Counted from the stretch's first letter, positions 1 through 10,000 are shown. The stretch is DNA of 64,000 nt from Variovorax paradoxus (GCF_022009635.1 NZ_CP091716.1:3053001-3117000); one strand, 5' to 3'. Made by a program: numbers and translations. Notes: generated from the sequence alone by a model not told the origin.

Positions 1-573
1 GATGCCGTCGAGCACGTCCTGCAGCCGCTGCGGCAGCTCGCGCGCCTGCGGGTATTCGAAGGGAATGCCGGCGGCGCGGATGCGTGCCTTGGCGCGCACC
101 AGCCGCTGGCCGAGCGTCGATGGCGATGTCAGGAAGGCGCTGGCCATGCGCGCCGCATCGAGGCCGAGCACGGTCTGGAGCATCAGCGGCGCGCGGGCCG
201 GCGCGTCGATGGCTGGGTGCGCGCAGACGAAGAGCAGGCGCAGCCGCTCGTCGGGCACGGCCGCGCCGTCGGCGTCGCTGCCGTCGACCTCGCCGGCCAG
301 CAGCATCAGCGCCTGCGTGGCCTCGTCCTGCACGCGGGTGTGGCGCCAGGCGTCGAGCTTGCGGTGCCGCGCGACGCTCAGCAGCCAGGCATCGGGCCTG
401 TCCGGGATGCCGTCGGCCGGCCAGCGTTCCAGAGCGCGGGCGAAGGCGTCGGCCAGGGCGTCTTCCGACGCCGCGATGTCGTGCGTGCGGGCCGACAGGA
501 TGGCCAGCAGCCGCCCGTACGAGTCCCGCGCCGCGCGCTCGGCGGCCTGATGAGCCGCCGGGTCCTGCGTCAT
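1..573 (-). CDS. ECF-type RNA polymerase sigma factor (COG4941 type), 3' end missing
   Basis: The reading frame starts at the ATG at 573 and runs off the left edge of the window, leaving 191 residues of a protein family that is usually about 400 long. The N-terminal part looks like sigma region 2 (about residues 15-75). It is followed by the stretch RLLFVCAHPAID and, further on, AFLTSPSTLGQRLVRAKARI and GIPF, all typical of the YlaC-like ECF sigma factors with an extra C-terminal domain. Its start overlaps the stop of the upstream YciI-like gene by 4 nt (ATGA), so the two are probably co-translated. That pairing is common for this sigma group, where the YciI protein is thought to act with the sigma factor in a stress response. 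The exact signal is unknown. Confidence 0.85.
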   Translation of the reverse strand, partial: MTQDPAAHQAAERAARDSYGRLLAILSARTHDIAASEDALADAFARALERWPADGIPDRPDAWLLSVARHRKLDAWRHTRVQDEATQALMLLAGEVDGSDADGAAVPDERLRLLFVCAHPAIDAPARAPLMLQTVLGLDAARMASAFLTSPSTLGQRLVRAKARIRAAGIPFEYPQARELPQRLQDVLDGI

Positions 574-932
574 GCGGCGACGGCGGTGGCCACGAACACC
601 GGCCTCACTTCGGCGCCGCCGCTGGTCGCGCAGGGCGCGCGTTCCGCCCATTCCAGTGCCGCGTCGAGGTCGGGCACGTCGATCACGAAGTAGCCGCCGA
701 GCTGTTCCTTGGTGTCGGCGAAGGGTCCGTCCTGCACCTGGCGCTTGTCGCCGCGCACGCGCAGGGTGGTGCCGGTCATGGGCGGGAACAGGCCGTGGCC
801 GCCGAGCGAGATGCCGGCCTGGCGCACGGCGTCGGCATAGGCGACCCAGCTGGCGCGGTAGGCCTGGGAGGAGGCGTCGTCGCGCTGTTCGAATTCGGCC
901 GCGGGTTGGTAGAACATCAACATGTATTGCAT
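570..932 (-). CDS. YciI family (YCII/DGPF domain) protein
   Basis: This 120-residue protein begins MQYMLMFYQP. It carries the DGPF-type core around RQVQDGPFADTKEQLGGYFVIDV (read as two parts: the DGPFADTKEQLGG loop, then a beta strand) and ends with the helix DLDAALEWAERAP. That is the usual single YCII domain, related to dioxygenase-like ferredoxin folds. The function of the family is not settled. The DGPF subgroup is nearly always encoded next to a COG4941 sigma factor, as here: its stop codon overlaps the sigma start as ATGA at 570-573. It is therefore likely the first gene of a two-gene operon and an accessory or modulator of that sigma factor. Confidence 0.88.
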   Translation of the reverse strand: MQYMLMFYQPAAEFEQRDDASSQAYRASWVAYADAVRQAGISLGGHGLFPPMTGTTLRVRGDKRQVQDGPFADTKEQLGGYFVIDVPDLDAALEWAERAPCATSGGAEVRPVFVATAVAA

Positions 933-1100
933 GGTGTCTCTCCGTCATGGAAAAGCTTGTCGAGCAGGATCGCTCACCACAATGACGGCCCGCGTGCGGC
1001 CATTTCGACACGCGGCTGCGTGTCGGGCCGAATATTTTTTCCGTTATGGCGCCCGGGTGCAATGCATCATTTCGCATTCACCCGCTGCCGGTGCCGATGT

Positions 1101-2462
1101 TCAGGCCACTCGCGCTTGCATTGCGGGTGCGAACATGCCTTCCATTTCGCCGCGAAGCTTGTACGCAGCGGTCGAGGTGTCGATCGCCACGTCGGCCCAG
1201 CTCAGGCTCTGGCCCTTCTTCACCGGCCGCAGCAGCTTGATGCCGTGCGCCAGCCCCAGCGGCAGGCCGCCCAGGCGCAGCGACCGGTCGGCCGGCAGCA
1301 GCTTGCCCCAGACCGTGTAGCCGCCTTCGCCGTCGAGCACTTCGCCCGCGGCGAGGTCGCGCTTGGCGGTGGCCACCACGTCGGCGTTCCAGCAGGTGGC
1401 CGCGCCGGTGGGCTCGCCGCGCAGCGCCACGCTGGCCACCGACATGCCGACCTCCAGGCCGATCAGGTGCCAGCGCTTGTAGAGCGTGAAGTAGCGCCCG
1501 CTGGGGTCGGTGTGGGCGTTGTATTCCTCGAAGCAGTTCTTGATGTAGTCGGTCTCGGCCTCGACCGTGACCCACACGCCCATGCGGATGTCGTAGGGGA
1601 TCTTCCGCCCGTCGGCCTCGAGCGAGGAGACCACCTCGACCATGCCCTTGCGTTCCAGCACGCCGCCTTCGCTCCTGGGCCGGGTGACGAAGGGAATGTC
1701 TTCCACGCTCGCGGGCGGATAGAGCAGGCCGTCGGAAGGCACCGTGAGGCCGGTGGCGTTGGCCACCGCCGAGCTTTCGATGGACGGCTTCGATCCATCG
1801 AGGAAGCTGTTGAACATCTTCGGGTTGAGCCCGCCGCGCTTCGCCTGTTCGGGCGTGAGGCCGTAGTTGCCCCACACCGTTTCGGGCGTCGATTCGGTGA
1901 AGTGCGGCAGCCACTTGTGGCCGCGCCCGGCAGCCACCACCGGAAAGCCGCAGGTGCGGGCCCAGTCCACCAGATCGCAGATCAGCGCGGGCTGGTCTCC
2001 GAAGGCCAGCGAATAGACCACGCCGGCCTGCCGGGCCCTGCGCGCGAGCAGCGGGCCGCAGAAGGCGTCGGCCTCCACGGTCACGTTCACCACGTGCTTG
2101 CCGTGCGCGAAGGCGTCCAGGCAGTGGTCCACCGCCGCGATGGGGTTGCCGGTGCACTCGACCACGATGTCGATGTTCGGCTCGCGCGTCACGGCCTGCC
2201 AGTCGTCGGTGATCCAGGTGGTGCCGTGCTTCAGCGCTTCCTGCACCGATGAGGCCGCGGCGCCCTCGCGCTGCCAGCCCACGCGTTCGAGGTTGACGCG
2301 GGCCGCGTCCGGCGAGAGGTCGGCTATCGCCACCAGTTGCACGCCGGGCGTGCGCGGAATCTGCGCGAGGTACATGGCGCCGAACTTGCCGGCTCCGATG
2401 AGGCCGATGCGCACGGGGCGGCCTTCGGCGGCGCGCTGTTGCAGGCGGGAGTGCAGGCTCAT
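1101..2462 (-). CDS. NAD(P)-dependent homoserine dehydrogenase-like oxidoreductase with SAF domain
   Basis: The protein has 453 residues. Residues about 15-45 hold a Rossmann entry (RIGLIGAGKFGAMYLAQI) followed by an acidic residue after strand two (VAIADLS), which favours NAD(H). The middle contains VECTGNP and an oxidoreductase catalytic domain. The C-terminal part (about 350-430) resembles an SAF domain (DLAAGEVLDGEGGYTVWGKL and KKGQSLSWADV). This matches COG4091, predicted homoserine dehydrogenases with a C-terminal SAF domain; the true substrate is unknown. It lies 4 nt downstream of the PhyH-like gene and is the last gene of the GntR-PhyH-oxidoreductase operon. It is therefore probably part of a catabolic route in which a hydroxylated product is oxidised. 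Confidence 0.85.
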   Translation of the reverse strand: MSLHSRLQQRAAEGRPVRIGLIGAGKFGAMYLAQIPRTPGVQLVAIADLSPDAARVNLERVGWQREGAAASSVQEALKHGTTWITDDWQAVTREPNIDIVVECTGNPIAAVDHCLDAFAHGKHVVNVTVEADAFCGPLLARRARQAGVVYSLAFGDQPALICDLVDWARTCGFPVVAAGRGHKWLPHFTESTPETVWGNYGLTPEQAKRGGLNPKMFNSFLDGSKPSIESSAVANATGLTVPSDGLLYPPASVEDIPFVTRPRSEGGVLERKGMVEVVSSLEADGRKIPYDIRMGVWVTVEAETDYIKNCFEEYNAHTDPSGRYFTLYKRWHLIGLEVGMSVASVALRGEPTGAATCWNADVVATAKRDLAAGEVLDGEGGYTVWGKLLPADRSLRLGGLPLGLAHGIKLLRPVKKGQSLSWADVAIDTSTAAYKLRGEMEGMFAPAMQARVA

Positions 2463-2466
2463 GGGG

Positions 2467-3342
2467 TCAGGCCTCCGCGGTGTCGAGGATGTCCAGCGAG
2501 GTGCGCAGCGCGCTCTCGGGCAGGCCGTTCTTCCACGGCACTTCCACCGGATAGGGCTTCAGCAGGCAGTCGTCGGGCAGCATCTCGATGGGCGTGAAGT
2601 CGCGGTGCGCGATGTATTCGGGCCGCTTGTGGCGCAGGATGTGGTTGCTGACCGCGCACAGGCTCAGGTACACCGCCACGCGGTTGAAGGGCGACAGGTT
2701 GCTGCCCGAGGCATGCACCAGGCAACTGTGGAAAAGAATCATCGAGCCGGCCGGTCCCTTGGGCGAGACGATGCCGCCGTGCTTGCCGCCGGCGCGATCC
2801 ACCAGCTGGCGGATCAGGTCGTTGTCGACCGTCCACAGAGGGTAGCTGGTGGTGGTCAGGTCATGCTTCGCATCGACCACGCCCTTGCGGTGGCTGCCCG
2901 GTATGAACATCAGCGGGCCGTTGTGCTCGTTCACGTCGTCCAGGAAGATGGCGACGTTCATCGCGCGCTCGGTGGGCATCAGGTCGTCGTTGAGCCAGGT
3001 GCCGTAGTCCTGGTGCCACTGCCACACGTCGCCTTCGAAGGCCATCTTGCCGTTGATCTTGAACTGGTGCATGTAGACCTCTTCCTCGAAGAGGTCGGTC
3101 ACCGGGCCCACCATGCGCGGGTGGCGCGCCAGCCGCGCGAAGGGCTCGCTGATGAGGTGCGCGGCGAAGTTCGTGCGCACGGCATCGGAGCCTTTCTCGC
3201 GCACGTTGAAGGCTTCGCGCCTGCTGTAGAGGTCGGGCACCGCGTCGGTCAGTGCCTTCGTCTCTTCGGCCGAGAAATGGCCGGGGAAGAACAGATAGCC
3301 GTCGCGCTCGAACTGCGCGCGTTGCTCCGGGGTCAGCTTCAT
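2467..3342 (-). CDS. Phytanoyl-CoA dioxygenase (PhyH) family Fe(II)/2-oxoglutarate oxygenase
   Basis: The 291-residue protein starts MKLTPEQRAQFERDGYLFFPG, the classic N-terminus of PhyH-like oxygenases. The iron facial triad is visible as WHQDYGTW (His and Asp) and, about 100 residues later, FHSCLVHASGSN (second His), followed by the downstream FNRVAVYLSLC strand that normally carries the 2-oxoglutarate contact. Family members hydroxylate unactivated carbons of diverse small molecules (ectoine, phosphonates, CoA esters); the substrate cannot be told here. Its start overlaps the stop of the GntR gene (TCAT at 3339-3342), and the SAF-domain oxidoreductase follows 4 nt downstream, so all three are one transcript. 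Confidence 0.9.
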   Translation of the reverse strand: MKLTPEQRAQFERDGYLFFPGHFSAEETKALTDAVPDLYSRREAFNVREKGSDAVRTNFAAHLISEPFARLARHPRMVGPVTDLFEEEVYMHQFKINGKMAFEGDVWQWHQDYGTWLNDDLMPTERAMNVAIFLDDVNEHNGPLMFIPGSHRKGVVDAKHDLTTTSYPLWTVDNDLIRQLVDRAGGKHGGIVSPKGPAGSMILFHSCLVHASGSNLSPFNRVAVYLSLCAVSNHILRHKRPEYIAHRDFTPIEMLPDDCLLKPYPVEVPWKNGLPESALRTSLDILDTAEA

Positions 3343-4046
3343 GCCTTGTCTCCTTTTTTGGTCGGTGGGGTCATGGATGCGGCGCGCGCCTGTTGCTGCG
3401 CGAGCCGCTCGCTCAGTGCCTCGCTGGCCCGCGAGACGTGTTCTTCGCTCAGGCGCGCCGCGCGGTCGGCGTTGCCGGCGGCGATGGCTTCGGCAATCGC
3501 CTCGTGTTCGTCCCAGAGCGATTCGCGCTGAGGCTCGGCCTGCAGCACCGCGCCCATCGCGCGGCGCAGGTGGCGCCAGTGCGGATCGGCGCTCTGGCCG
3601 ATCAGCGGATTGCCCGAGGCTTCGTAGATGGCCTGGTGGAAAGCCACGTCGGCGTCGAGCATGGCCTCCACATTGCGCCCGCGCGCGGCGCGACGGCCGC
3701 GCTCGATGAGCCTGGGGTCGATGCGAAAGCGCTGCTGCGCCGCCAGCCGCGCGGCCAGCGCGTCGAGCGCGCCGCGCACCTGGTAGACCTTGCGCATCGC
3801 CTCGGCTTCCAGCGGCGCCACCAGCACGCCCCGGCCGGGCGCATCGAGCACGAAGCCGTCTTTCTTGAGCAGCCGCAGCGCCTGCAGCACCGGCTGGCGC
3901 GACACCGACAGGCGCTGCGCGATGTCTTCCTGCGTGATGCGCTCGCCCGGCGCGAGCGTGCCGCTGCTGATGGCGCCGAGCAGGGCGCGGTAGACCTGGT
4001 CGACGAGGTCGGGGGCGACCTCGATGCTGACGAGCTGGGCTGGCAT
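3339..4046 (-). CDS. GntR family transcriptional regulator, FadR/FCD subfamily
   Basis: The start chosen is the ATG at 4046 (MPAQLVSIEVAPDL), giving 235 residues; an upstream in-frame start would add 25 residues with no similarity to the family. Residues about 15-80 form the winged helix (SGTLAPGERITQEDIAQRL, SRQPVLQALRLLKKDGFV, the typical GntR recognition region). The rest is an all-helical FCD ligand domain with the metal-type histidines of that fold (DADVAFHQAIYEASGN). It is the promoter-proximal gene of an operon with a PhyH oxygenase and an SAF-domain dehydrogenase. A perfect 16-bp palindrome lies 20 bp upstream, so it most likely represses its own operon and perhaps the divergent ammonia-lyase. 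The effector is unknown. Confidence 0.9.
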   Translation of the reverse strand: MPAQLVSIEVAPDLVDQVYRALLGAISSGTLAPGERITQEDIAQRLSVSRQPVLQALRLLKKDGFVLDAPGRGVLVAPLEAEAMRKVYQVRGALDALAARLAAQQRFRIDPRLIERGRRAARGRNVEAMLDADVAFHQAIYEASGNPLIGQSADPHWRHLRRAMGAVLQAEPQRESLWDEHEAIAEAIAAGNADRAARLSEEHVSRASEALSERLAQQQARAASMTPPTKKGDKA

Positions 4047-4065
4047 GGGCGGGCTCCGGATCTGA

Positions 4066-4081
4066 ACTCTGTATACAGAGT
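4066..4081. promoter_or_regulatory. Perfect 16-bp palindrome, candidate GntR operator
   Basis: ACTCTGTATACAGAGT is its own reverse complement. It sits between the divergent GntR gene (start 4046) and the ammonia-lyase gene (start 4163). Its centre, TGTATACA, has the GT-N-AC character of FadR-type GntR operators. The position fits autoregulation. No binding data are available, so the role is inferred. Confidence 0.65.
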
Positions 4082-4162
4082 ACGAAATTCGGCGTTCCGT
4101 GTATCCCGGGTTTTTACCCATGGGGCTGCAAAAGAGCGCGAGCCGCCGCTAAGCTCGATCCC

Positions 4163-5122
4163 ATGCAACTACCTACCTACGACGACGTCATCGCCGCGGC
4201 CAAGCGGCTCGAGGGCCATGCTCATCGCACGCCCGTGCTGCGCTCGACCACCGCCGACGAGCGCTGGGGCGCCAGCTTCTTCTTCAAGTGCGAGAACTTC
4301 CAGCGCATGGGCGCCTTCAAGTTCCGCGGAGCGTTCAACGCGCTGTCGAAGTTCGACGCCGAGCAGCGCAAGGGCGGCGTGATCGCTTTCTCGTCGGGCA
4401 ACCATGCGCAGGCCATCGCGCTGTCGGCGCGCCTGCTGTCGATGCCCGCCGTGATCGTGATGCCCAAGGACGCGCCCGCCGCCAAGGTTGCGGCCACGCA
4501 GGGCTACGGCGCCGAAGTCGTGATGTACGACCGCTTCACCGAAGATCGCGAGGCGCTGACGAAGCGGCTCGCGCAGGAGCGCGGCATGACGATGATTCCG
4601 CCCTACGACCACCCCGACGTGCTCACGGGCCAGGGCACGGCGGTGAAGGAGCTGATCGAGGAGACCGGCCCGCTCGACCACCTGTTCGTGTGCCTGGGCG
4701 GCGGCGGGCTGCTGTCGGGCTCCGCGCTGTCGGCGCGCGCGCTGTCGCCGAACTGCAAGGTCTACGGCGTCGAGCCCGAGGCGGGCAACGACGGCCAGCA
4801 GTCGTTCCGCGCGGGCAGGATCGTGCACATCGAAACGCCCAAGACCATCGCCGACGGTGCGCAGACGCAGCATCTGGGCGAGTACACCTTCGGCATCATC
4901 CGCCGCGACGTGGACGACATCTTCACTGTGACCGACGCGCAGCTGGTCGACGCAATGCGCTTCTTCGCCGAGCGCATGAAGATGGTGGTGGAGCCGACCG
5001 GCTGCCTCGCCTTCGCGGGCGCCATTGCCGCTGGCAAGGCCATCGAGGGCCAGCGCGTGGGCATTCTCATCAGCGGCGGCAACGTCGATCTGTCGCGCTA
5101 CGCGACCTTCCTCGCGCCCTGA
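4163..5122 (+). CDS. PLP-dependent threonine/serine or threo-3-hydroxyaspartate ammonia-lyase
   Basis: The protein has 319 residues, the length of the biodegradative-type fold II lyases and serine racemases without an ACT regulatory domain. The PLP lysine lies in FKCENFQRMGAFKFRGAFNA (lysine of the GAFKFRGA motif, about residue 53). The asparagine loop SSGNHAQAIA and the phosphate-binding glycine loop GGGGLLSG follow. The closest families are threo-3-hydroxy-aspartate dehydratase, serine racemase and catabolic threonine deaminase, which cannot be separated by eye. It is transcribed away from the GntR operon, with the 16-bp palindrome in the shared 116-bp region, so it may belong to the same regulon and deaminate a beta-hydroxy amino acid made by the neighbouring oxygenase. 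Confidence 0.88.
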   Translation: MQLPTYDDVIAAAKRLEGHAHRTPVLRSTTADERWGASFFFKCENFQRMGAFKFRGAFNALSKFDAEQRKGGVIAFSSGNHAQAIALSARLLSMPAVIVMPKDAPAAKVAATQGYGAEVVMYDRFTEDREALTKRLAQERGMTMIPPYDHPDVLTGQGTAVKELIEETGPLDHLFVCLGGGGLLSGSALSARALSPNCKVYGVEPEAGNDGQQSFRAGRIVHIETPKTIADGAQTQHLGEYTFGIIRRDVDDIFTVTDAQLVDAMRFFAERMKMVVEPTGCLAFAGAIAAGKAIEGQRVGILISGGNVDLSRYATFLAP

Positions 5123-5144
5123 TCTTTTCCTGAAGAACGGCCCG

Positions 5145-5791
<647 letters not shown>

Positions 5792-5795
<4 letters not shown>

Positions 5796-6829
5796 CCGGG
5801 GCTCGTGGCTTTTGCAATCAGTTGAATGGCGTTCTGCACCGCGTAGGGTGCGTCGCATGCGATCACGGTGCGCTGCGGCATGCTGCGCAGCCAGGTGACC
5901 TGCCGCTTGGCGAGCTGGCGCGTGGCGGCGATGCCGCGTTCGCGCAGGTCGGCCATGGCGCGGGCGTCGGGCTGCGAGGTGCCGCAGGCGTCTAGCGTTT
6001 CCCAGGCCTGGCGGTAGCCGACGCAGCGCATCGAGGGCAATTCGGTCGACAGGTCGCCGCGCGCGCGCAGCGCCTTCACTTCATCGAGGAAGCCGGCGGC
6101 CAGCATCGCGTCGAAGCGTTCGGCGATGCGCGCGTGCAGCCACGCGCGGTTGTTCGGCTCCAGCGAGAACAGCAAGCCGCCTTCGACGGGCTTGGCCGTC
6201 TTGTTGTCGCTCGCATGAAAGCTCGACAGCGGCTGCCCGCTGCTCTCCCAAACCTCCAGCGCGCGCTGGATGCGCTGGCTGTCCTGCGGCGCGAGCCGCG
6301 CGGCGGTGACAGGGTCGACCTGCGCGAGCCGCGCATGCATGGCGGGCCAGCCGAGCGCGGCCGCTTCGGCATCGATGCGCGCGCGCACGGCGGCATCGGC
6401 CGCCGGCATGGCGTCGATGCCGTCGAACAGCGCCTTGAAGTACAGCATGGTGCCGCCTACCAGCAGCGGCAGCGCGCCGCGCGCACGGATCTCGCCGATG
6501 AGCCGGGTGGCGTCGGCCACGAAGGCGGCGGCGCTGTAGCTTTCGCGCGGGTCGAGGATGTCGATCAGGTGGTGCGGCACGGCAGCCCGCTCTTCGGCGG
6601 TGGGCTTGGCGGTGCCGATGTCCATGCCGCGGTAGACCAGCGCGGAATCGACGCTGACGATTTCCACGCGGCGGACCATCGACATGGCCAGTGCCACGGC
6701 GGTCTTGCCGGACGCGGTGGGGCCGGCGAGTGCGACATAGCGCGGTGAATCTGGAAGGGGCGCGGCGCCCGGCGATGCCGGGGAGGCTGCCGCATTGCCC
6801 GCGGCGGCCGTTGGGAAGCTGGGAGACAT
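5792..6829 (-). CDS. miaA: tRNA dimethylallyltransferase MiaA
   Basis: The 345-residue protein has the P-loop GPTASGKT at residues 36-43, then [19 protein letters not shown] with the catalytic Asp and the substrate-binding Asp-Ser pair, and HLIDILDP. These are the hallmark motifs of MiaA, which adds the dimethylallyl group to A37 of tRNAs reading UNN codons. The first 30 residues (Ala/Ser/Pro-rich) are an extension not found in Escherichia coli MiaA; the real start could lie slightly further in. It is upstream of, and overlaps by 4 nt, an orphan ABC ATPase gene. mutL lies upstream on the same strand, with a hydrolase gene in between, a variation on the common mutL-miaA order. Confidence 0.95.
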
Positions 6830-6911
6830 GATGCGCCGAGGGTAGCAAATGGCGCGAGGCCGTCGGCGCCCCGGGGCTTGACCGCCGGACGCCGTGGCGC
6901 GGATTCGTCGC

Positions 6912-7886
6912 TCAGATAGCCGCGGGCACCTGCGAGGGCGCCGCGCCGCGCACGTCCTGCGCGGCGGGAGCGTTGGCCGGCGGCGCGAGCCGCGGCGTCG
7001 GCCGGGCCGGGCCGCCGTTGCTCGCGAGCGTGGCCTCCGGTTTCATGCGGAACAGCTGCGCCAGCGCCGCGCGGTATTGCGCCTCGCCGACCGAGTTGGT
7101 GTCGTGGTGCGAACCGCCCTCGACCAGTACGAACAGCTTGGGCACCGTGGCCGCGTCATACAGCTTGCGGCCCAGCGTGGGGTTGATCAGGCTGTCGGCC
7201 GTGCCGTGCACCACGAGCAGGGGCGCGGTGATGTTCTTGACCGTGTTGATCGCCTCGAAGCGCTGGGTGATGAAGGGGCCGAAGGGCAGCCAGCCCCACT
7301 TGAAGCCGCTCACCACGTCGGCGATCGAGGTGAAGGTGCTTTCCACGATCACGCCGCTTTCGTCGTTCACGTGCGCCGCCAGGTCGATGCCGATGGCGCC
7401 GCCGAGCGAGTGGCCGAAGATGTAACGATGCTGTTTGGGATGGCGCGCGGCCAGCCAGGTCCAGGCGGCGCGGGCGTCTTCGCGGGCCGATTCCTCGGAG
7501 GGCAGGCCCTTGGAGCTCTTCCCGAAGCCGCGATAGTCGATGGCCAGCACAGAAAAGCCCAGCTCATGCATGCGCTGGATGCGCGGCGCCGAGCCGGCGA
7601 CGTTGTAGCGGGCGCCGTGCAGGTACAGCAGCACGGGCGTGTCGGTCGTTTCGGGCTTGCCGCCCAGCCACAGGCCGTGTAGGCGCGCGGGCTCGCCGGT
7701 GAGGGAGGACTGGAAGTCGATCCACACGTCTTCCATGCCCTGAGCCATGGAGGCGGTGTTGCCCCAGCTGCGGTCGCTGGGCTGGAAGATCCATTGGCGC
7801 TGCTGTTCGTCGAGCGTCGAGCAACCGGCTGCCAGCAGTGCGCAGAGCGAAAAGACAGACGCGAGGAGGGTCCAGCGTTTCATCAT
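6912..7886 (-). CDS. Alpha/beta hydrolase lipoprotein
   Basis: The protein has 324 residues. A lipoprotein signal peptide is clear: MMKRW, a hydrophobic stretch, then LAAGC with the lipidated Cys at 22. The hydrolase core shows LYLHGARYN (oxyanion HG), the nucleophile elbow GHSLGG with Ser160, TADSLINP (catalytic Asp region) and GGSHHDT (catalytic His). This is a COG1073/BAAT-type serine hydrolase fold like mammalian ABHD12/13 and bacterial FrsA-like proteins. The substrate is unknown. It lies between mutL and miaA on the same strand, with 188 nt of unassigned DNA up to mutL. Attachment to the inner leaflet of the outer membrane is likely unless retained. Confidence 0.88.
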   Translation of the reverse strand: MMKRWTLLASVFSLCALLAAGCSTLDEQQRQWIFQPSDRSWGNTASMAQGMEDVWIDFQSSLTGEPARLHGLWLGGKPETTDTPVLLYLHGARYNVAGSAPRIQRMHELGFSVLAIDYRGFGKSSKGLPSEESAREDARAAWTWLAARHPKQHRYIFGHSLGGAIGIDLAAHVNDESGVIVESTFTSIADVVSGFKWGWLPFGPFITQRFEAINTVKNITAPLLVVHGTADSLINPTLGRKLYDAATVPKLFVLVEGGSHHDTNSVGEAQYRAALAQLFRMKPEATLASNGGPARPTPRLAPPANAPAAQDVRGAAPSQVPAAI

Positions 7887-8074
7887 GGGGTTGAGGGACA
7901 GCGAAGTCGGCGTAAAAGTTCACCTGCTCTGGCCGCGGCGCGCCGACATTGCGCCGTGGTTTACCCCCTGAAACAACGCTCGCAGGCGCTTTGCGGAACC
8001 TATGCAACGTGCGTGCCCGCGACGCGGATGACCGTGAAAACCCCTCGAAAACCCTCTAAAAGGCGCTTTTCGGG

Positions 8075-10000
8075 CTATCGGCCGCGCATGAAAAGCGAAT
8101 CCAGCTCCCGGATGGAGAGCTGTCGCCAGGTCGGCCGGCCATGGTTGCACTGGTCGGAACGCTCGGTCGCCTCCATCTGGCGTAACAGTGCGTTCATTTC
8201 GTCGATGGTGAGCTTGCGGTTGGCCCGCACGGCGCCGTGGCAGGCCATGGTGGAGAGCAATTCGTTCTGGGCGCGCTGCACCACGGTGCTCGCGTCGTGC
8301 TGGCCCAGCTCGGCCAGCACGCTGCGCGCCAGCTCCACCGGATCGCCGTCCGCCAGCGTTCCGGGCACGGCGCGCACCGCGAGCGTGCGCGGCGAGAACG
8401 GGGTGATCTCCAGCCCCAGCGTCGGCAGCACCGCCGCGCAGGCCTCGGCGGTGGCCACTTCCTGCGGCGTGGCCGCGAAGGTAGCGGGAATCAGCAGCGG
8501 CTGGCTGGTGATGGACGCGCCGTCGAGCTGGGTCTTCAGCCGCTCGTAGACGATGCGCTCGTGCGCCGCGTGCATGTCGACCACCACGAGGCCCTGGCTG
8601 TTCTCGGCCAGGATGTAGATGCCCTGCAGCTGCGCCAGTGCCCGGCCCAGCGGCCAGGCCTCGTCGTTTGTGGCGAGGGCGGCGGGGGCCGTGGTGGGGC
8701 TTGCCGGCAGGCCGGGGCCGGTGGGCGGGCGGAAGGCCAGTGGCGCTGTCGAGCCGCCCAGGGGCCAGTTCGACGGCAAATGCTCGAAGGCCGTTTCATT
8801 CCGTTGCGCCTGCTCATCGACGCGTTCGGCGCGCTGTTGCGGCCAGAGCGCCTCGAAATCGCCGGCGCCGCGCTCCTGGGCTACGAAATTGATAGCAGGC
8901 TGCGCCCAACTGGCGTTCGGCGGCAGCGGTGTCTGCTTGAAGAAGGGTTGCGGCGTACCCGAAGCGGCCACGGCGTCGCCCGCGCGGGGTGCAGCCAGGG
9001 CGTCCTCGATGGCATGGCGCACGGCCTGGTGGATCTCGCGTCCGTCGCGAAAGCGCACCTCGATCTTGGTCGGGTGCACGTTCACGTCGACCCGCGACGG
9101 ATCGATCTCGAGGTACAGCGCGTAGATCGGCTGGCGATGGCCGTGCAGCACGTCTTCGTAAGCGCTGCGCACCGCGTGCGACAGCACCTTGTCGCGCACG
9201 AAGCGGCCGTTGACATAGAAGAACTGCTGGTCGCCGCGCGAGCGGGCGGCATCGGGAATGCCGGCACGGCCGACCACCCGCACCGGTCCGCCGACACGGT
9301 CGACGGCCACGCTCTGCGCCACGAACTCGTCGCTGAGCGCATCGGCCAGCCGCTGCTCGCGGACCTCGGCGGCGCGCCACTGCTCGACCAGCTTGCCGTC
9401 GTGCCAGATCGAAAAGCCCACCTCGGGCCGCGCCAGCGCGTGGCGGCGCACCGCCTCGATGCAATGGGCCAGTTCGGTGGCGTCGGTCTTCAGGAACTTG
9501 CGGCGCGCGGGCGTCGCGAAGAACAGCTCGCGCACCTCGACCGTGGTGCCGGTGGAGCGAGCCACCGGCCGCAGTTCGCCGGTGCGGCCGTCGAGCGCGA
9601 AGGCCGTGTCGGCGCCGGCGAAGCGCGAAAGAATGCTGAGCTCGGCAATCGCGTTGATGGCCGCCAGCGCCTCGCCGCGAAAGCCCATCGTGCCGACCGT
9701 CTCGAGGTCGTTGAGGCTCGCGATCTTGCTGGTGGCGTGGCGGCGCAGCGCCACGGTGAGTTCTTCGCGCGGAATACCCAGCCCGTCGTCCTCGACGGAG
9801 ATCAGCCGCACGCCGCCCGAGGCCAGCCGCACCGTGATCTGACGGGCGCCCGCGTCGAGCGCGTTGTCCAGCAGTTCGCGCACCACCGAGGCGGGCCGCT
9901 CGACCACTTCGCCGGCGGCGATCTGGCTGATCAGCTCGTCGGGCAGTTCGCGGATGGGGCGGCGTTCGGTGGGGGAGGGGAAGGTCGGGAGGGCGCTCAC
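8075..10000 (-). CDS. mutL: DNA mismatch repair protein MutL
   Basis: The 641-residue protein carries the GHKL ATPase motifs ELLDNALDAGA, DDGLGI and TMGFRGEAL in the first 120 residues, and the MutL family signature GFRGEAL. After a Pro/Ala-rich linker (about 340-440) the C-terminal domain contains DMHAAHERIVYE, which fits the endonuclease motif DxHA(x)2E(x)4E, followed by ACHGAVRA and CNHGRPT. Unlike the E. coli protein it is therefore of the nicking type used in bacteria without MutH. It couples MutS mismatch recognition to strand incision. Upstream is the divergent dedA gene; downstream are the lipoprotein hydrolase and miaA. Confidence 0.97.
   Translation of the reverse strand: MSALPTFPSPTERRPIRELPDELISQIAAGEVVERPASVVRELLDNALDAGARQITVRLASGGVRLISVEDDGLGIPREELTVALRRHATSKIASLNDLETVGTMGFRGEALAAINAIAELSILSRFAGADTAFALDGRTGELRPVARSTGTTVEVRELFFATPARRKFLKTDATELAHCIEAVRRHALARPEVGFSIWHDGKLVEQWRAAEVREQRLADALSDEFVAQSVAVDRVGGPVRVVGRAGIPDAARSRGDQQFFYVNGRFVRDKVLSHAVRSAYEDVLHGHRQPIYALYLEIDPSRVDVNVHPTKIEVRFRDGREIHQAVRHAIEDALAAPRAGDAVAASGTPQPFFKQTPLPPNASWAQPAINFVAQERGAGDFEALWPQQRAERVDEQAQRNETAFEHLPSNWPLGGSTAPLAFRPPTGPGLPASPTTAPAALATNDEAWPLGRALAQLQGIYILAENSQGLVVVDMHAAHERIVYERLKTQLDGASITSQPLLIPATFAATPQEVATAEACAAVLPTLGLEITPFSPRTLAVRAVPGTLADGDPVELARSVLAELGQHDASTVVQRAQNELLSTMACHGAVRANRKLTIDEMNALLRQMEATERSDQCNHGRPTWRQLSIRELDSLFMRGR

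Noticed and set aside
84-2252. Very long plus-strand open frame opposite the SAF oxidoreductase
   Set aside because: It is Arg/Gly/His-rich shadow translation of a GC-rich antisense region without domains; the minus-strand genes have clear families.
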